A stretch of DNA of 64,000 nt from Atopobium sp. BS2 (GCF_000565075.1 NZ_JDFG01000047.1:28646-92645); one strand, 5' to 3'. Shown: positions 35,855 to 45,967, counted from the first letter of the stretch. Numbers and translations: made by a program. The notes: generated from the sequence alone by a model not told the origin.

Positions 35855-35881
35855 AGGGCGCCGTCTGGCGCCCTTTATGTT
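35855..35881 (+). terminator. Hairpin between rpsO and pnp, probable partial terminator
   Basis: AGGGCGCC (35855-35862) pairs perfectly with GGCGCCCT (35867-35874) around GTCT and is followed by a weak T-rich tail (TTATGTTTG). The weak tail would allow read-through into pnp, and the hairpin may also protect the rpsO mRNA end. Confidence 0.7.
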
Positions 35882-35927
35882 TGAGGCCCGTTTGCAATGG
35901 GGCAAACGGAGATAGAAGAGGAAAGAA

Positions 35928-38126
35928 ATGACTAAAGTAACTCACGAATTTGACCTCTACGGTAAGCACTACACCCTTGAGGCTGGTGAGCTCGCAAAGC
36001 AGGCAACCGGTGCCTGTATCGTTAAGTGCGGCGATTCCACCGTACTTCTCACTGCAGTGGTTTCCAAGGAGCGTAAGGATTACGACTTCTTCCCACTGAC
36101 TGTTGATTTTATTGAGAAAATGTACGCAGTTGGCCGCGTTCCTGGTGGATACCTTAAGCGTGAGGCTCGTCCATCTGAGAAGGCAACCCTTACTGCTCGT
36201 ATGATTGACCGTCCTCTGCGCCCATCCTTCCCAGATGGCTTCCGAAATGAGGTTCAGATTGTTGCAACTTCTCTTGTTGCTGATCAGGTAAACGCTGTTG
36301 ATACCATCTCTGTCATGGGCGCATCCGCTGCTCTGGCTGTTGGTGGCGTTCCTTTTGAGGGACCACTTGCGTGCGTCCGTATTGGTCGCAACGCTGATAC
36401 CGGTGAGTTCCTGGTTAACCCAACCTACGAAGAGCGCGATCACTCTGATCTTGACCTTGAGCTTGGTGGCTCTTCAACCTTCATTTCCATGCTTGAGGCT
36501 GGCGCAGATGAGATCTCCGAAGAGGACATGCTCTCTGCTATGGCATTTGGCCAGGAGGCAATTGCAACATTCTGCGAGGAGCAGAAGAAGTTCATTGCTA
36601 AGTGGGAAGAGGTTAACGGTCCTATTGTTAAGCGTGAGTACATCCTTGACGAGCCGATCGCTGAGGTTCACGACCGCATCTTTGCCTACTACGACCAGAT
36701 GAGCGCTGCTCTTAAGGATGCTGACAAGCAGTCCCGCATGCAGAAGGTTGCTGACTTGATGGATGAGATCAAGGCTCAGTTCACCGAGGAGGAGCAGGAG
36801 CTTTGGAGCCGCGCTATTGCAGTTGAGCTCAAGGCTCTTGAGAAGCACGCAATGCGCGTCATGGTTGTTGAGACTGGCGAGCGTGTTGACGGCCGTGTGG
36901 CTAATGAGATTCGTCCAATCATGGTCAAGCCTGACTACCTGCCACTTGTTCACGGTTCTGGTCTTTTCCAGCGTGGTCAGACCCAGGTTCTCTCCATTTG
37001 TACACTTGGCATGCTCAACGAGTGGCAGCGTCTTGACACTATTGAGCCAATGGATGGCAAACGCTACATTCACCATTACAACTTCCCACCATTCTGCACC
37101 GGTGAGACTGGCCGTATGGGCAGTCCAAAGCGCCGCGAGATTGGTCACGGAGCTCTTGCAGAGCGCGCACTTCTACCTGTCATTCCTTCCGAGGAAGAGT
37201 TCCCTTACACCATCCGCGTTGTCTCTGAGGTAATGGAGTCCAATGGTTCTTCTTCCATGGCTTCTACCTGCGGTTCTACGCTTTCCCTTATGGATGCAGG
37301 CGTTCCTCTGAAGCGTCCTGTTTCTGGTGTTGCAATGGGTCTTATCCAGGAGAACGGCAAGACTGTTGTTCTTACCGATATCCAGGGTCTTGAGGACTTC
37401 CTCGGTGACATGGACTTCAAGGTCTGTGGTACCACCAAGGGTATTACTGCAATGCAGATGGACAACAAGGCAACTGGTCTTACTCCAGAGATTCTGCGCA
37501 GCGCACTTCTTCAGGCTCAAGAGGGCCGTATGTTCATTCTGAACAAGATGCTCGAGCAGATTCCTGCACCTCGTACTGAGACCAAAGAGACCGCTCCACA
37601 GATCATCTCGCTTTCTATCCCAACTGATAAGATTCGCGACGTCATTGGCTCTGGTGGCAAGGTTATCCGCGGTATCCAGGAGGATACGGGCGCAACCGTT
37701 GACATCCAGGAGGACGGTACCGTCTTTATCGCTGGTACTAACGGTGCTGCCGAGGCTGCTGCAGAGCGCATCAAGGGTATCGTCAAGGTTCCAGAGGTAG
37801 GCGAGGAGTACACCGGTCGTGTTGTTGGTCTTCAGCCATTCGGCGCCTTTGTTGAGCTGCTTCCTGGCAAGGACGGCCTGCTTCACATTTCCCGCGTTGC
37901 ACAGGGACGTGTCGAGAAGATCGAGGATGTCCTGGCTGTTGGTGATGAGGTCAAGGTTCAGGTCCTTGAGGTAGACGAGAAGGGCAAGATTTCTCTTGAC
38001 CGCCTTGATAAGCCTGAGGCTCCACAGGGTGCTCCAAAGAAGGAGCGCGAGGAGCGCCGCCCACGTCGTCAGAATGACAACGGCAACTCTGAGCGCAGGC
38101 AACCACGACGTCACCACGACGCATAA
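35928..38126 (+). CDS. pnp: Polynucleotide phosphorylase
   Basis: PNPase degrades RNA 3'-to-5' using phosphate. The 732-residue protein has two RNase PH domains (about 1-230 and 320-550) with a helical linker, a KH domain containing GSGGKVIRGIQEDTGA near 573-588, an S1 domain near 625-695 and an Arg-rich tail. It follows rpsO with its own AGAGGAAAG ribosome site. It lies close to rnj and in the same window as rny, so the main RNA decay enzymes cluster in this part of the chromosome. Confidence 0.97.
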   Translation: MTKVTHEFDLYGKHYTLEAGELAKQATGACIVKCGDSTVLLTAVVSKERKDYDFFPLTVDFIEKMYAVGRVPGGYLKREARPSEKATLTARMIDRPLRPSFPDGFRNEVQIVATSLVADQVNAVDTISVMGASAALAVGGVPFEGPLACVRIGRNADTGEFLVNPTYEERDHSDLDLELGGSSTFISMLEAGADEISEEDMLSAMAFGQEAIATFCEEQKKFIAKWEEVNGPIVKREYILDEPIAEVHDRIFAYYDQMSAALKDADKQSRMQKVADLMDEIKAQFTEEEQELWSRAIAVELKALEKHAMRVMVVETGERVDGRVANEIRPIMVKPDYLPLVHGSGLFQRGQTQVLSICTLGMLNEWQRLDTIEPMDGKRYIHHYNFPPFCTGETGRMGSPKRREIGHGALAERALLPVIPSEEEFPYTIRVVSEVMESNGSSSMASTCGSTLSLMDAGVPLKRPVSGVAMGLIQENGKTVVLTDIQGLEDFLGDMDFKVCGTTKGITAMQMDNKATGLTPEILRSALLQAQEGRMFILNKMLEQIPAPRTETKETAPQIISLSIPTDKIRDVIGSGGKVIRGIQEDTGATVDIQEDGTVFIAGTNGAAEAAAERIKGIVKVPEVGEEYTGRVVGLQPFGAFVELLPGKDGLLHISRVAQGRVEKIEDVLAVGDEVKVQVLEVDEKGKISLDRLDKPEAPQGAPKKEREERRPRRQNDNGNSERRQPRRHHDA

Positions 38127-38185
38127 GCTACGCTCAAACTCAACGGGTTTCTCGCCACGCGAGACCTTATACACATGAGATAGTA

Positions 38186-38224
38186 AAGAGAGCTTCGATG
38201 TATGTCGGAGCTCTCTTGTTATTC
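38186..38224 (+). terminator. Rho-independent-like terminator after pnp
   Basis: A 13-bp stem (38186-38198 with 38205-38217, one G-T pair) with a 6-base loop is followed by a moderately T-rich tail (GTTATT). A smaller hairpin (TCTCGC/GCGAGA, 38150-38164) built on the recurring TTTCTCGCCA motif lies just before it. Confidence 0.8.
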
Positions 38225-38375
38225 TGTTGAGATTTTGATTCTTTGGGAATATATAGCGTAATACGTGCTGATTTTTTATATAATTAAACAACATGTAGAT
38301 TTTGCAAAAAGTCTTGTAGACGGCCCTTTGGGTTGCGTCTGTTATAGAAAGTTGTTTTGAAAGGAAAGTTTTTTA

Positions 38376-40040
38376 ATGCCTAAGAAAGACCCAGCTCTTA
38401 AAGTCATTCCTATGGGCGGACTTGATGGCATTGGCAAGAACATGACCGTTTTTGAGTACGGTAATGATATGGTGCTTGTCGATGCTGGTTTGATGTTCCC
38501 AGATGACGAACAGCCTGGTATTGACCTCGTTTTGCCAGACTACACCTACGTACTAGAAAATGAAGATAAGCTTCGCGGTATTTTGATTACCCACGGTCAC
38601 GAAGATCACATTGGTGCTCTTCCATACCTGCTTATGGACCTTACTCGTAAGGTTCCAATCTATTCCAGCAAGCTCTCGCTTGGCTTTATTGAAGGCAAGC
38701 TTGCTGAGCACAAGATTGTGGGTACTAAGCTTCGCGAGGTTACTGATGGTTCAAAGGTTCAGCTTGGTGCCTTTGACATCACGTTCTTCTCGATGACCCA
38801 CTCTATTCCTGCAGCTTTTGGTATTCACATGAAGACTCCTGCAGGAACGCTTATTCACTCCGGTGACTTTAAGCTTGACCAGACTCCTATTGATGGCGTG
38901 CGTCCAAACTACGCTGCCATTACCAAGTTTGGCTCTGAGGGCCTTGACCTGCTGCTATCTGACTCCACCAACGCCAACCGCCCAGGCATGACTCCATCTG
39001 AGGCTTCCGTTGGTGCAGCGCTTCGTCACATCATCAAAAATGCAACTGGTCGCGTCTTTGTGGCGTCGTTCTCAAGCCACATTCACCGCCTCCAGCAGGT
39101 GTGTGACGCTTCTGTAGCGGTAAAGCGCAAGGTTGTTGTTACAGGCCGCTCCATGATTACCAACACAAAGGTTGCTCGTGAGCTTGGCTACCTCAACATT
39201 GCCGATAAAGACATCATTGATGCTTACGACGTTGATAAACTTGCAGATGATCGCATTGTTGTTCTCTGCACTGGTTCCCAGGGAGAGCCTCTGAGTGCTT
39301 TGGCACGCATGGCAAACGGAGAGCACAAGTCGCTTTCCATTCGTCCTCAGGACACCGTAATCATCTCTGCAACTCCTGTTCCAGGTAACGAGAAGAGCGT
39401 TCAATCCATCATTAACGCGCTCTCTAAGATTGGTTGCGAGATTTACGACAAGTCAAAGGCACTTGTCCACGTTTCTGGCCATGGTAGCCAGGAAGAGCTC
39501 AAGCTTATGCTTGGTATGGCTCGTCCAAAGAACTTTATGCCTGTTCATGGTGAGGCTGTTCACCTGCGTGCTCACGCAGAACTTGCTCAGCAGATGGGCG
39601 TTCCTGCTAACCGTATTTTCATTCTGGATAACGGCGACACACTTGAGATGAGAAACGGCAAGGTTACCCGTGGTCAGACGGTTGAGTCTGGCGTAGTGTA
39701 CGTTGACGGCCTCTCTGTCACCGACGCTAACCCTGTTGTTCTTCGTGACCGTCAGCGTCTTTCTCAGGACGGCATTGTTACCGCTGTAGTAACCCTTGTT
39801 GGTCGCAACCTTAAGCCAGGTGTTGTTGAGATTTCTGGCCGTGGTGTTTCATTTGCCGACGATGACGAGCTTATGAATGACGCGCAGAATCTTGTGAGAA
39901 ATTCAATCGAGAAGGCCTCTAAGTCCGAAGGCGCAAACATTGAAGCAATGAGAAAGAGCGTTCGTAACGCCCTTTCTAACTTCCTTTGGAGCAAAACTCG
40001 TACTCGACCAATGGTTATTCCGGTCATTATGGAGGTATAA
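38376..40040 (+). CDS. rnj: Ribonuclease J
   Basis: RNase J is a metallo-beta-lactamase-fold exo/endoribonuclease for mRNA turnover and rRNA maturation. The 554-residue protein has the metal motif THGHEDHIG near residues 72-80, the HSGDFKLD segment near 161, a beta-CASP domain and the C-terminal domain. GGAAAG precedes the start. The 249-base upstream spacer holds a TATAAT-like -10 (38279-38284) and an imperfect hairpin near 38320-38342. The gene ends 5 bases before ftsK. Confidence 0.95.
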   Translation: MPKKDPALKVIPMGGLDGIGKNMTVFEYGNDMVLVDAGLMFPDDEQPGIDLVLPDYTYVLENEDKLRGILITHGHEDHIGALPYLLMDLTRKVPIYSSKLSLGFIEGKLAEHKIVGTKLREVTDGSKVQLGAFDITFFSMTHSIPAAFGIHMKTPAGTLIHSGDFKLDQTPIDGVRPNYAAITKFGSEGLDLLLSDSTNANRPGMTPSEASVGAALRHIIKNATGRVFVASFSSHIHRLQQVCDASVAVKRKVVVTGRSMITNTKVARELGYLNIADKDIIDAYDVDKLADDRIVVLCTGSQGEPLSALARMANGEHKSLSIRPQDTVIISATPVPGNEKSVQSIINALSKIGCEIYDKSKALVHVSGHGSQEELKLMLGMARPKNFMPVHGEAVHLRAHAELAQQMGVPANRIFILDNGDTLEMRNGKVTRGQTVESGVVYVDGLSVTDANPVVLRDRQRLSQDGIVTAVVTLVGRNLKPGVVEISGRGVSFADDDELMNDAQNLVRNSIEKASKSEGANIEAMRKSVRNALSNFLWSKTRTRPMVIPVIMEV

Positions 40041-40045
40041 GCCCA

Positions 40046-42538
40046 ATGCCCTCTAAACGCACCTCAAACGCAGCAAAAAGAAATTCTAGAAACGCCGCTT
40101 CTGCCCAGGCAGTAGGCTTGAGCCCACTGCAGAATGACATCATTGGTGTTGTTCTTGCAGTGGTTGCAATTGCTCTGTTTTTGTCCATTATTGTCCCTTC
40201 TAACGCTGTTATTACCAGCGCAATGGGTCATGGGCTCAAGCTCTGTTTTGGTACGGGAGCGCTACTTTTTCCCATTGCAGTATTTGTCTTTGCTATGACC
40301 TTCTTTATGCGTGATGATCAGGGAATCTCTACGCGTATTGCTATTGGTCTAACGCTGGACGTTCTTGCTGCCCTTGCTCTTATTTCACTTAACTTCCCAG
40401 GTGCTGAAGCTGCTCCTGACATGCTTTTGGGCACAAAAGTCCTAGAGGCTGCTGGTGGTTATGTGGGTGGAGGTATTGCTTGGGTTTTGCTGCGCTTTGT
40501 TGGCCGCGTGGTGGGCAATGTCCTTTTGGTTGGCTTTATTATTGCCGGTGTTGTTATCTGCGGCTTCTCCATTTCTGACATGGTTGAGCGCGTAAGCTTC
40601 CGCCTGGATGAAGCGCGCGAGAATCATCGCTACCGTAAAGAAGAGCGTGCTCTTGCAAAAGAAGAGGCACTCTACGCTGCAAATGCTCCACAGCCTGCAA
40701 AGAAGCAGGGTAGACGTGGCGCAAACAATCAGTCTTCTCTCTTTGACGAGACCGGTGAAGGGGAGACCACCTATCTGGGCAATCGAAAGACTTCTGTCAT
40801 TAAGCGCGATGCCCGTCTTTATGAGGAAGAAGAGGCGCAAGAAGACGCGGGAGATGCTCCTACTACGCTCATTGATAAGGCTAAGAATAAGCTGCGTTCT
40901 AAGAAGGAGAACCAGCCAGACCATGCAGTTGTCGAGAAAAACGATGTTTCTGTAGCTGATGTTGCTCCTACAACAAAACAGGCTAAATCTAAGAGCAAAG
41001 CTAAAACAACGCCCGATTTTCTCGCCACGCCTGACCAGCTCAAGAGGCCAGGTGACAATGATGAGTCGTATGAGCTGCCACCATTTAGTATTTTGAAGAC
41101 AAACAAGAACTCGGCCACTTCTGCCGTAAGCGATGATGAGCTTGAAGCTACTGCTCAGAGACTCCAAGCTACGCTTGAGGAGTTTGGTCTTTCGAGCCAG
41201 GTGGTTGGTTGGACTGCAGGTCCTTCTGTCACTACGTTTAAGATTTCGATGGGCGAGGGTGAGCGCGTCAACAAGATCACCAACCTTGAGGACGATATTG
41301 CGCTTTCACTTGCGGCAAAGTCTGTTCGTATTTTTGCTCCAATTCCTGGAACTTCTCTAGTTGGTATTGAGATTCCTAACGAGAAAGCCCAGGCAGTCAA
41401 CTTGGCTGATGTTCTTCCGTTTGCAAAGGGCGGTCCTCTTGAGTGCGCCTTTGGTCGCGATTCTGAGGGCAAGCCAATTGTTGTTGACCTTGCAAGTCTT
41501 CCTCACTTGCTGGTAGCAGGTACCACTGGTTCTGGTAAGTCTGTCCTGCTCAACGCCATTGTCATGTCTATGCTCATGCGCGCAACTCCTGAGCAGGTCC
41601 GCCTTATCATGGTTGACCCAAAGCGCGTTGAGTTTACGGGTTACGCTGGTCTTCCTCACCTGTATGTTCCAGTTGTTACCGAGCCAAGGCAGGCCGCAAG
41701 TGCGCTTCAGTGGGGCGTCACCGAGATGGAGCGCCGCCTTAAGGTATTTGAGCACTACAAAGTACGTGACATTAAGACGTACAACAGAAATGTTGATGGC
41801 GATAAGTACGCTGATATGGAGAATCCTCCAAAGCATATGCCTTACTTTGTCATTGTCATCGACGAGCTTGCTGACCTCATGATGGTTGCTGGCAAAGACG
41901 TTGAGTCTTCCATTGTCCGTATTGCTCAGCTTGGTCGTGCTGCAGGTATTCACCTGATTGTTGCAACGCAGCGTCCTTCTGCAGACGTCGTAACTGGTCT
42001 GATCCGCGCAAACATCGATAACCGCGTTGCGCTCTCAGTTGATAACTCTTTGAACTCCCGCATTATTCTGGACCAAAAGGGCGCTGAGCAGCTGCTGGGT
42101 AAGGGTGACATGCTGGTTAAACTTCGTGGTAAGAAGCCTAATCGCGCTCAGGGTTGCTGGGTCTCTGACGAGGAAATCGAGGAGACCGTTAAGTACATCC
42201 GCACTCAGCGCGTGGCCGAATATCACGACAATATCTTGACCGTTGCAACTCCAACACAGGCCGATGGCGCTGGCGGAGTTGGTGGTATGGCACAGGCAGA
42301 CGACCCACTTATTTGGGAAGCTGCACGCATTATTGTGGATTCTCAGCTAGGTTCTACATCTAGTTTGCAAAGAGCACTCTCTGTTGGGTATGCTCGTGCT
42401 GGTAGAATTATGGATATGCTTGAGGCAAAAGGTGTTGTTGGCCCAGCCAACGGATCAAAGCCTCGAGAAGTTCTTATCGATAAAGATGCTCTTGAAGAGC
42501 TCAAAGTTCAAGACGCTGCCTATAGGGAGGTAGAGTAA
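40046..42538 (+). CDS. ftsK: DNA translocase FtsK/SpoIIIE
   Basis: FtsK pumps chromosomal DNA through the division septum. The 830-residue protein has four membrane segments in the first 190 residues and a charged Lys/Glu-rich linker (about 200-340). The alpha-beta motor follows with Walker A GTTGSGKSVLL near 492-502 and Walker B VIVIDELADL near 604-613. A C-terminal gamma winged helix begins near 750 (SLQRALSVGYARAGRIMDML). ATG 40046 is used with GGAGG at the end of rnj; the upstream open frame lies inside rnj. The gamma domain reads polar DNA motifs in other bacteria. Confidence 0.94.
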   Translation: MPSKRTSNAAKRNSRNAASAQAVGLSPLQNDIIGVVLAVVAIALFLSIIVPSNAVITSAMGHGLKLCFGTGALLFPIAVFVFAMTFFMRDDQGISTRIAIGLTLDVLAALALISLNFPGAEAAPDMLLGTKVLEAAGGYVGGGIAWVLLRFVGRVVGNVLLVGFIIAGVVICGFSISDMVERVSFRLDEARENHRYRKEERALAKEEALYAANAPQPAKKQGRRGANNQSSLFDETGEGETTYLGNRKTSVIKRDARLYEEEEAQEDAGDAPTTLIDKAKNKLRSKKENQPDHAVVEKNDVSVADVAPTTKQAKSKSKAKTTPDFLATPDQLKRPGDNDESYELPPFSILKTNKNSATSAVSDDELEATAQRLQATLEEFGLSSQVVGWTAGPSVTTFKISMGEGERVNKITNLEDDIALSLAAKSVRIFAPIPGTSLVGIEIPNEKAQAVNLADVLPFAKGGPLECAFGRDSEGKPIVVDLASLPHLLVAGTTGSGKSVLLNAIVMSMLMRATPEQVRLIMVDPKRVEFTGYAGLPHLYVPVVTEPRQAASALQWGVTEMERRLKVFEHYKVRDIKTYNRNVDGDKYADMENPPKHMPYFVIVIDELADLMMVAGKDVESSIVRIAQLGRAAGIHLIVATQRPSADVVTGLIRANIDNRVALSVDNSLNSRIILDQKGAEQLLGKGDMLVKLRGKKPNRAQGCWVSDEEIEETVKYIRTQRVAEYHDNILTVATPTQADGAGGVGGMAQADDPLIWEAARIIVDSQLGSTSSLQRALSVGYARAGRIMDMLEAKGVVGPANGSKPREVLIDKDALEELKVQDAAYREVE

Positions 42539-42540
42539 GC

Positions 42541-44049
42541 ATGCCACGCCCTCGTTTTAGTGAGATGCTCGTAGAACGTAGACGTCAGCTCGGGCTTTCT
42601 ATCACTCAAGCATCAAAGATTCTTCGCCTTAAGGAGCAGGCACTTATTGCTTTTGAGGAAGGCGATTTTAAGAATATGCCTCAGAGTGGCTATGCTCAGG
42701 GCATGCTCTCTTCGTATGCTCGCTACCTAGGACTTAATCCGCGTGAGATTGTAGATCTCTTCCAGGAAGAGAGTTACGAGTTTGAAAACGGCACCTATTC
42801 CCATGAGCTTCGCCGTCGTACGCGCGATACCCAGTCTGGTCGTGGCATTGCGGGCTATGATGTCGTAAACGAGTCCGGTAGTAGGCCAAAGGCATACGTG
42901 CAGTACCACGGTCTTCTCCCCACATCGGGAGGACCAGCTGGCGATATGGGCGCATTTGCAACTACGTCTGGTGTACGCTCCAGGCAAACCGGTGTACCTC
43001 TGGGTGCTCAGACATCTGAGGAGGATGCTGGTGGCTACTCGTATTCTCGCTATGCCACAGGTCATGCGTACAATGCCGGTATTGAAGAGGCTTCTCGTCA
43101 GAAGACTATGGCAAGCCGTACGCGCGGTGGCGTTCAGCGCAAGCGTGTAGGCATTGCAGGCGTTAGCATTCCAGCTTACAAAGACGATGTAACCAGAAGA
43201 ACTGTTGCTCCAAGCGATTACACCGATGACCTTCGTTATGACAATGTAACCGCACCTTACGAGCGCGCATCAACCATTTCTGGCCGTCGTGGATCAAGAA
43301 ATATCGCGCAGGTAGATAGGCCTAATGTTCGCCGTCGCCAGCCATCTGGCGCTGCTGCTCAACAACGTCGTGCTCCTCAAAGACCAGGCGTTATGGGAGC
43401 ACTTCAGAATTACTTCTCTGACACAGGACGCACTATTGCCACTGTGTTTGCTCTTGTTGTTGTGATTATTACTGCCGTTTTGCTGTTCAGCGTTCGTTCC
43501 TGCATGACAGCTCGTACTACGCCTACTACAACAAAGACAGTAAGCGTTAATAATTCAACAACTGATTCTTCAAAGAATTCCACTACTACAAATAGCAACA
43601 CGGACACTTCTAAGAAGGATTCAACTGATGCTTCTAAGAGCACCACTACAACTGAGCCTAAGAAGGAAGAGACTCCTAAGCAGACTACCGTAGTGGTTAC
43701 TGTTGCAGACGGTCAGACCAGTTGGGTTGAGATTACTGTTGATGGTAAGAGTGTTGAGGCCGATGCAATTACTGGTCCATGGTCTCAGACATACACCGTC
43801 ACTGATTCCATGAACGTTCTTGCAGGTACACCTGGTGCTGTTGCGGTTACCGTTAATGGCACTGCTAAGCCATTTGACGCAAATGCTTCTGGTATTGGTA
43901 CCTTGACCATTCAGGGCACTAAGCCTGCTGACGGTACTGCAACAAATGCTTCTGGAACTCAAACAAACAGCATGTCAACAACAACTACCGGTGGAACTTC
44001 TGGCACCACTAACAACCAGAATTCCAACAGCAATTCAAACAATAACTAA
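42541..44049 (+). CDS. RodZ-like membrane protein with N-terminal helix-turn-helix
   Basis: The 502-residue protein begins with a RodZ/HTH_25 helix-turn-helix (residues about 4-75, RRRQLGLSITQASKILRLKE). A long, basic, low-complexity stretch follows. One membrane segment lies near 299-320 (TIATVFALVVVIITAVLLFSV), then a Thr/Ser/Lys-rich external linker (330-380). It ends with a DUF4115-like beta domain (about 381-462) and a Ser/Asn/Thr tail. RodZ ties the cytoskeleton to wall synthesis and cell shape, but here the linkers are much longer than usual. It starts two bases after ftsK. Confidence 0.83.
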   Translation: MPRPRFSEMLVERRRQLGLSITQASKILRLKEQALIAFEEGDFKNMPQSGYAQGMLSSYARYLGLNPREIVDLFQEESYEFENGTYSHELRRRTRDTQSGRGIAGYDVVNESGSRPKAYVQYHGLLPTSGGPAGDMGAFATTSGVRSRQTGVPLGAQTSEEDAGGYSYSRYATGHAYNAGIEEASRQKTMASRTRGGVQRKRVGIAGVSIPAYKDDVTRRTVAPSDYTDDLRYDNVTAPYERASTISGRRGSRNIAQVDRPNVRRRQPSGAAAQQRRAPQRPGVMGALQNYFSDTGRTIATVFALVVVIITAVLLFSVRSCMTARTTPTTTKTVSVNNSTTDSSKNSTTTNSNTDTSKKDSTDASKSTTTTEPKKEETPKQTTVVVTVADGQTSWVEITVDGKSVEADAITGPWSQTYTVTDSMNVLAGTPGAVAVTVNGTAKPFDANASGIGTLTIQGTKPADGTATNASGTQTNSMSTTTTGGTSGTTNNQNSNSNSNNN

Positions 44050-44057
44050 ACGCCATG

Positions 44058-44079
44058 GGGCGAGAAGTTCTTCTCGCCC
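44058..44079 (+). terminator. Hairpin formed by two inverted TTCTCGCC motifs after the RodZ-like gene
   Basis: GGGCGAGAAG (44058-44067) and CTTCTCGCCC (44070-44079) are perfect inverted copies separated by TT. No run of T follows, so termination would be weak. The stem is built from two opposed copies of the 8-mer that recurs throughout the window. Confidence 0.6.
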
Positions 44080-44097
44080 TGAATATACGGAGGGGAA

Positions 44098-44595
44098 ATG
44101 GCTAAAGAATCAAGCTTTGACGTTGTGTCTGAAGTAGACATGATGGAAGTTGATAATGCATTTCAGCAGGCAGCTCGTGAACTAACTCAGCGCTATGATC
44201 TTAAAGATTCTGGTGCAACTCTTGAGCTTTCTAAGAAAGAAGGCAAGTTCACTATTGAGGCTCCTGCAGACTTTGTTGCATCTCAGGTGAGGGATGTTCT
44301 TGGCTCCAAGTTGGTGAAGCGCGGAATTGATCTTACTGCTATTCGTTGGGGAGACCCCATTCCAGCAGCAGGTTCTACCGTGCGTCAGATTGGCTCTATT
44401 GTTTCTGGTATTGACCAGGAAACTGCCAAGAAGATTGCTAAAGATATTCGTGATATGAAAGTTAAGGCTAAGGCAACCGTTGAGGGCGATAAGCTGCGTG
44501 TTTCTAGCGCTTCTCGCGATGTTCTTCAGTCTGTGATTGCAAGCCTTAAGGAGAAAGACTATGGCCAGCCCCTCCAGTTCAACAACTATCGATAG
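44098..44595 (+). CDS. yajQ: YajQ-family nucleotide/c-di-GMP-binding protein
   Basis: The 165-residue protein matches the YajQ (DUF520) family: an N-terminal SSFDVVSEVDMMEVDNA-type start, the RYDLKDSG segment near 32 and the C-terminal KVKATVEGDKLRVSSASRD segment. Some family members bind cyclic di-GMP and act with transcription factors. That role is known for Xanthomonas and is only a possibility here. Its last 35 bases overlap the start of rimO. Confidence 0.92.
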   Translation: MAKESSFDVVSEVDMMEVDNAFQQAARELTQRYDLKDSGATLELSKKEGKFTIEAPADFVASQVRDVLGSKLVKRGIDLTAIRWGDPIPAAGSTVRQIGSIVSGIDQETAKKIAKDIRDMKVKAKATVEGDKLRVSSASRDVLQSVIASLKEKDYGQPLQFNNYR

Positions 44596-45967
44596 GGGCT
44601 ACAACGTCCTATACATCACGTTAGGATGCGCTAAAAACGAGGTTGATACAGATCGCATGCGTGCACGTCTTTTAGCCTCTGGTTTTGGTGAAGTTGCAGA
44701 TCCAGACTCAGCAGACGTTGCAATTATCAACACCTGTTCATTCTTGGCTTCAGCAACAGAGGAGTCTATTGAGACTACGCTTGAGATTGCTGAAGGCGCT
44801 TCCGAGGGAGTGCGCAAGCTGCCCATTATTATGTGTGGCTGCGTCCCTTCCAGGTACGGCGCAGAGCTTAACGAGCAACTACCTGAAGTTGCTGCGTTTG
44901 TTCCGGCAGATCAAGAAGATGGCATTGTCAGCGTTGTTGCAGACGTTCTGAATATTCCTGAACCTACGCAGTCTATTGTTGCTGCCCATGGAATGCTACG
45001 TACCATTGATGGCGCCAGTGCATTTGTAAAGATTTCCGAGGGCTGTGATAGATTCTGTGCTTTCTGCGCCATTCCGTACATTCGTGGTCACTATCACTCA
45101 AGACCCGCTGAAGAGATTCTTCAAGAGGTACATGAGCTGATGGAAGGTGGTGTTCGTGAGGTCATTCTGATTGGCCAGGACACCGGTATCTGGGGCTCGG
45201 ATATGCCTGATACTGCAGATGGTCAGACGCCAACGCTTGCCAAGCTTATGCAGCAGGTTGCTGAGGTAGTTCGTCCTTACAAGGGATGGATTCGCGTTTT
45301 ATATCTGCAGCCAGAAGGTATGACCGATGAACTCATCAGCACCATTCGCGATACACCTGAGGTGCTGCCTTACATTGATATTCCAATTCAGCACTGCAAC
45401 GAGCGCATTCTTAAGCGCATGGGTCGTTCTGGCTCTACGCAGGAACTTCGTGAACTTTTTGATCGCCTCAGAACTGAGATTCCTGGCATGGTTCTTCGAA
45501 CTACGGGAATGTGTGGCTTCCCAGGTGAGACTGATGATGAATCAGATGAGCTCTACGACTTTATTCAGGAGCAGGAGTTTGATTACACATCCGTCTTTAC
45601 CTATTCACCAGAAGAGGGAACTCTGGGCGCAAAGATGTCTGATCAGGTTCCAGATGAGGTAAAGATTGAGCGCACTCAGCGCCTGCTTGACCTTGTTGAA
45701 CAGCTCGGTTTTGCAGCCACCGCTCGTCACGTTGGCGAACGCTGTGAGGTCATTATTGACGGAATTGAAGAATCCGACGAGGGCACTGAGCTTATCGGCC
45801 ATACGTGGTTCCAGGCTCCAGACTGTGATGGCGCTGTTCACATTGCAGAGGGAGAGGCCGCAGTCGGAGATATTGTCCTTTGTGACCTGGTAGATTCATT
45901 CTGCTATGAAATGATTGGCGAAATTGTAGACACTACAGACACACAGTCTGGCGAGAAAACCGTTTAG
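44561..45967 (+). CDS. rimO: Ribosomal protein S12 methylthiotransferase RimO
   Basis: RimO adds a methylthio group to an aspartate of ribosomal protein S12. The 468-residue protein has the N-terminal UPF0004 domain (NTCSFLASATEES near 49 and CGCVPS near 85), the radical SAM motif GCDRFCAFC near 158-166 and a C-terminal TRAM domain. ATG 44561 follows AAGGAGAAAGACT within the end of yajQ, giving a 35-base overlap. An upstream in-frame start at 44537 has no ribosome site. RimO is separated from MiaB/MtaB by its GCAKNEVDTDRM N-terminus. Confidence 0.92.
   Translation: MASPSSSTTIDRGYNVLYITLGCAKNEVDTDRMRARLLASGFGEVADPDSADVAIINTCSFLASATEESIETTLEIAEGASEGVRKLPIIMCGCVPSRYGAELNEQLPEVAAFVPADQEDGIVSVVADVLNIPEPTQSIVAAHGMLRTIDGASAFVKISEGCDRFCAFCAIPYIRGHYHSRPAEEILQEVHELMEGGVREVILIGQDTGIWGSDMPDTADGQTPTLAKLMQQVAEVVRPYKGWIRVLYLQPEGMTDELISTIRDTPEVLPYIDIPIQHCNERILKRMGRSGSTQELRELFDRLRTEIPGMVLRTTGMCGFPGETDDESDELYDFIQEQEFDYTSVFTYSPEEGTLGAKMSDQVPDEVKIERTQRLLDLVEQLGFAATARHVGERCEVIIDGIEESDEGTELIGHTWFQAPDCDGAVHIAEGEAAVGDIVLCDLVDSFCYEMIGEIVDTTDTQSGEKTV

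Noticed and set aside
37173..38294. 373-codon minus-strand open frame opposite pnp
   Set aside because: It arises from the strong codon bias of pnp. The translated product is Leu/Asn-rich low complexity with no recognisable domain.
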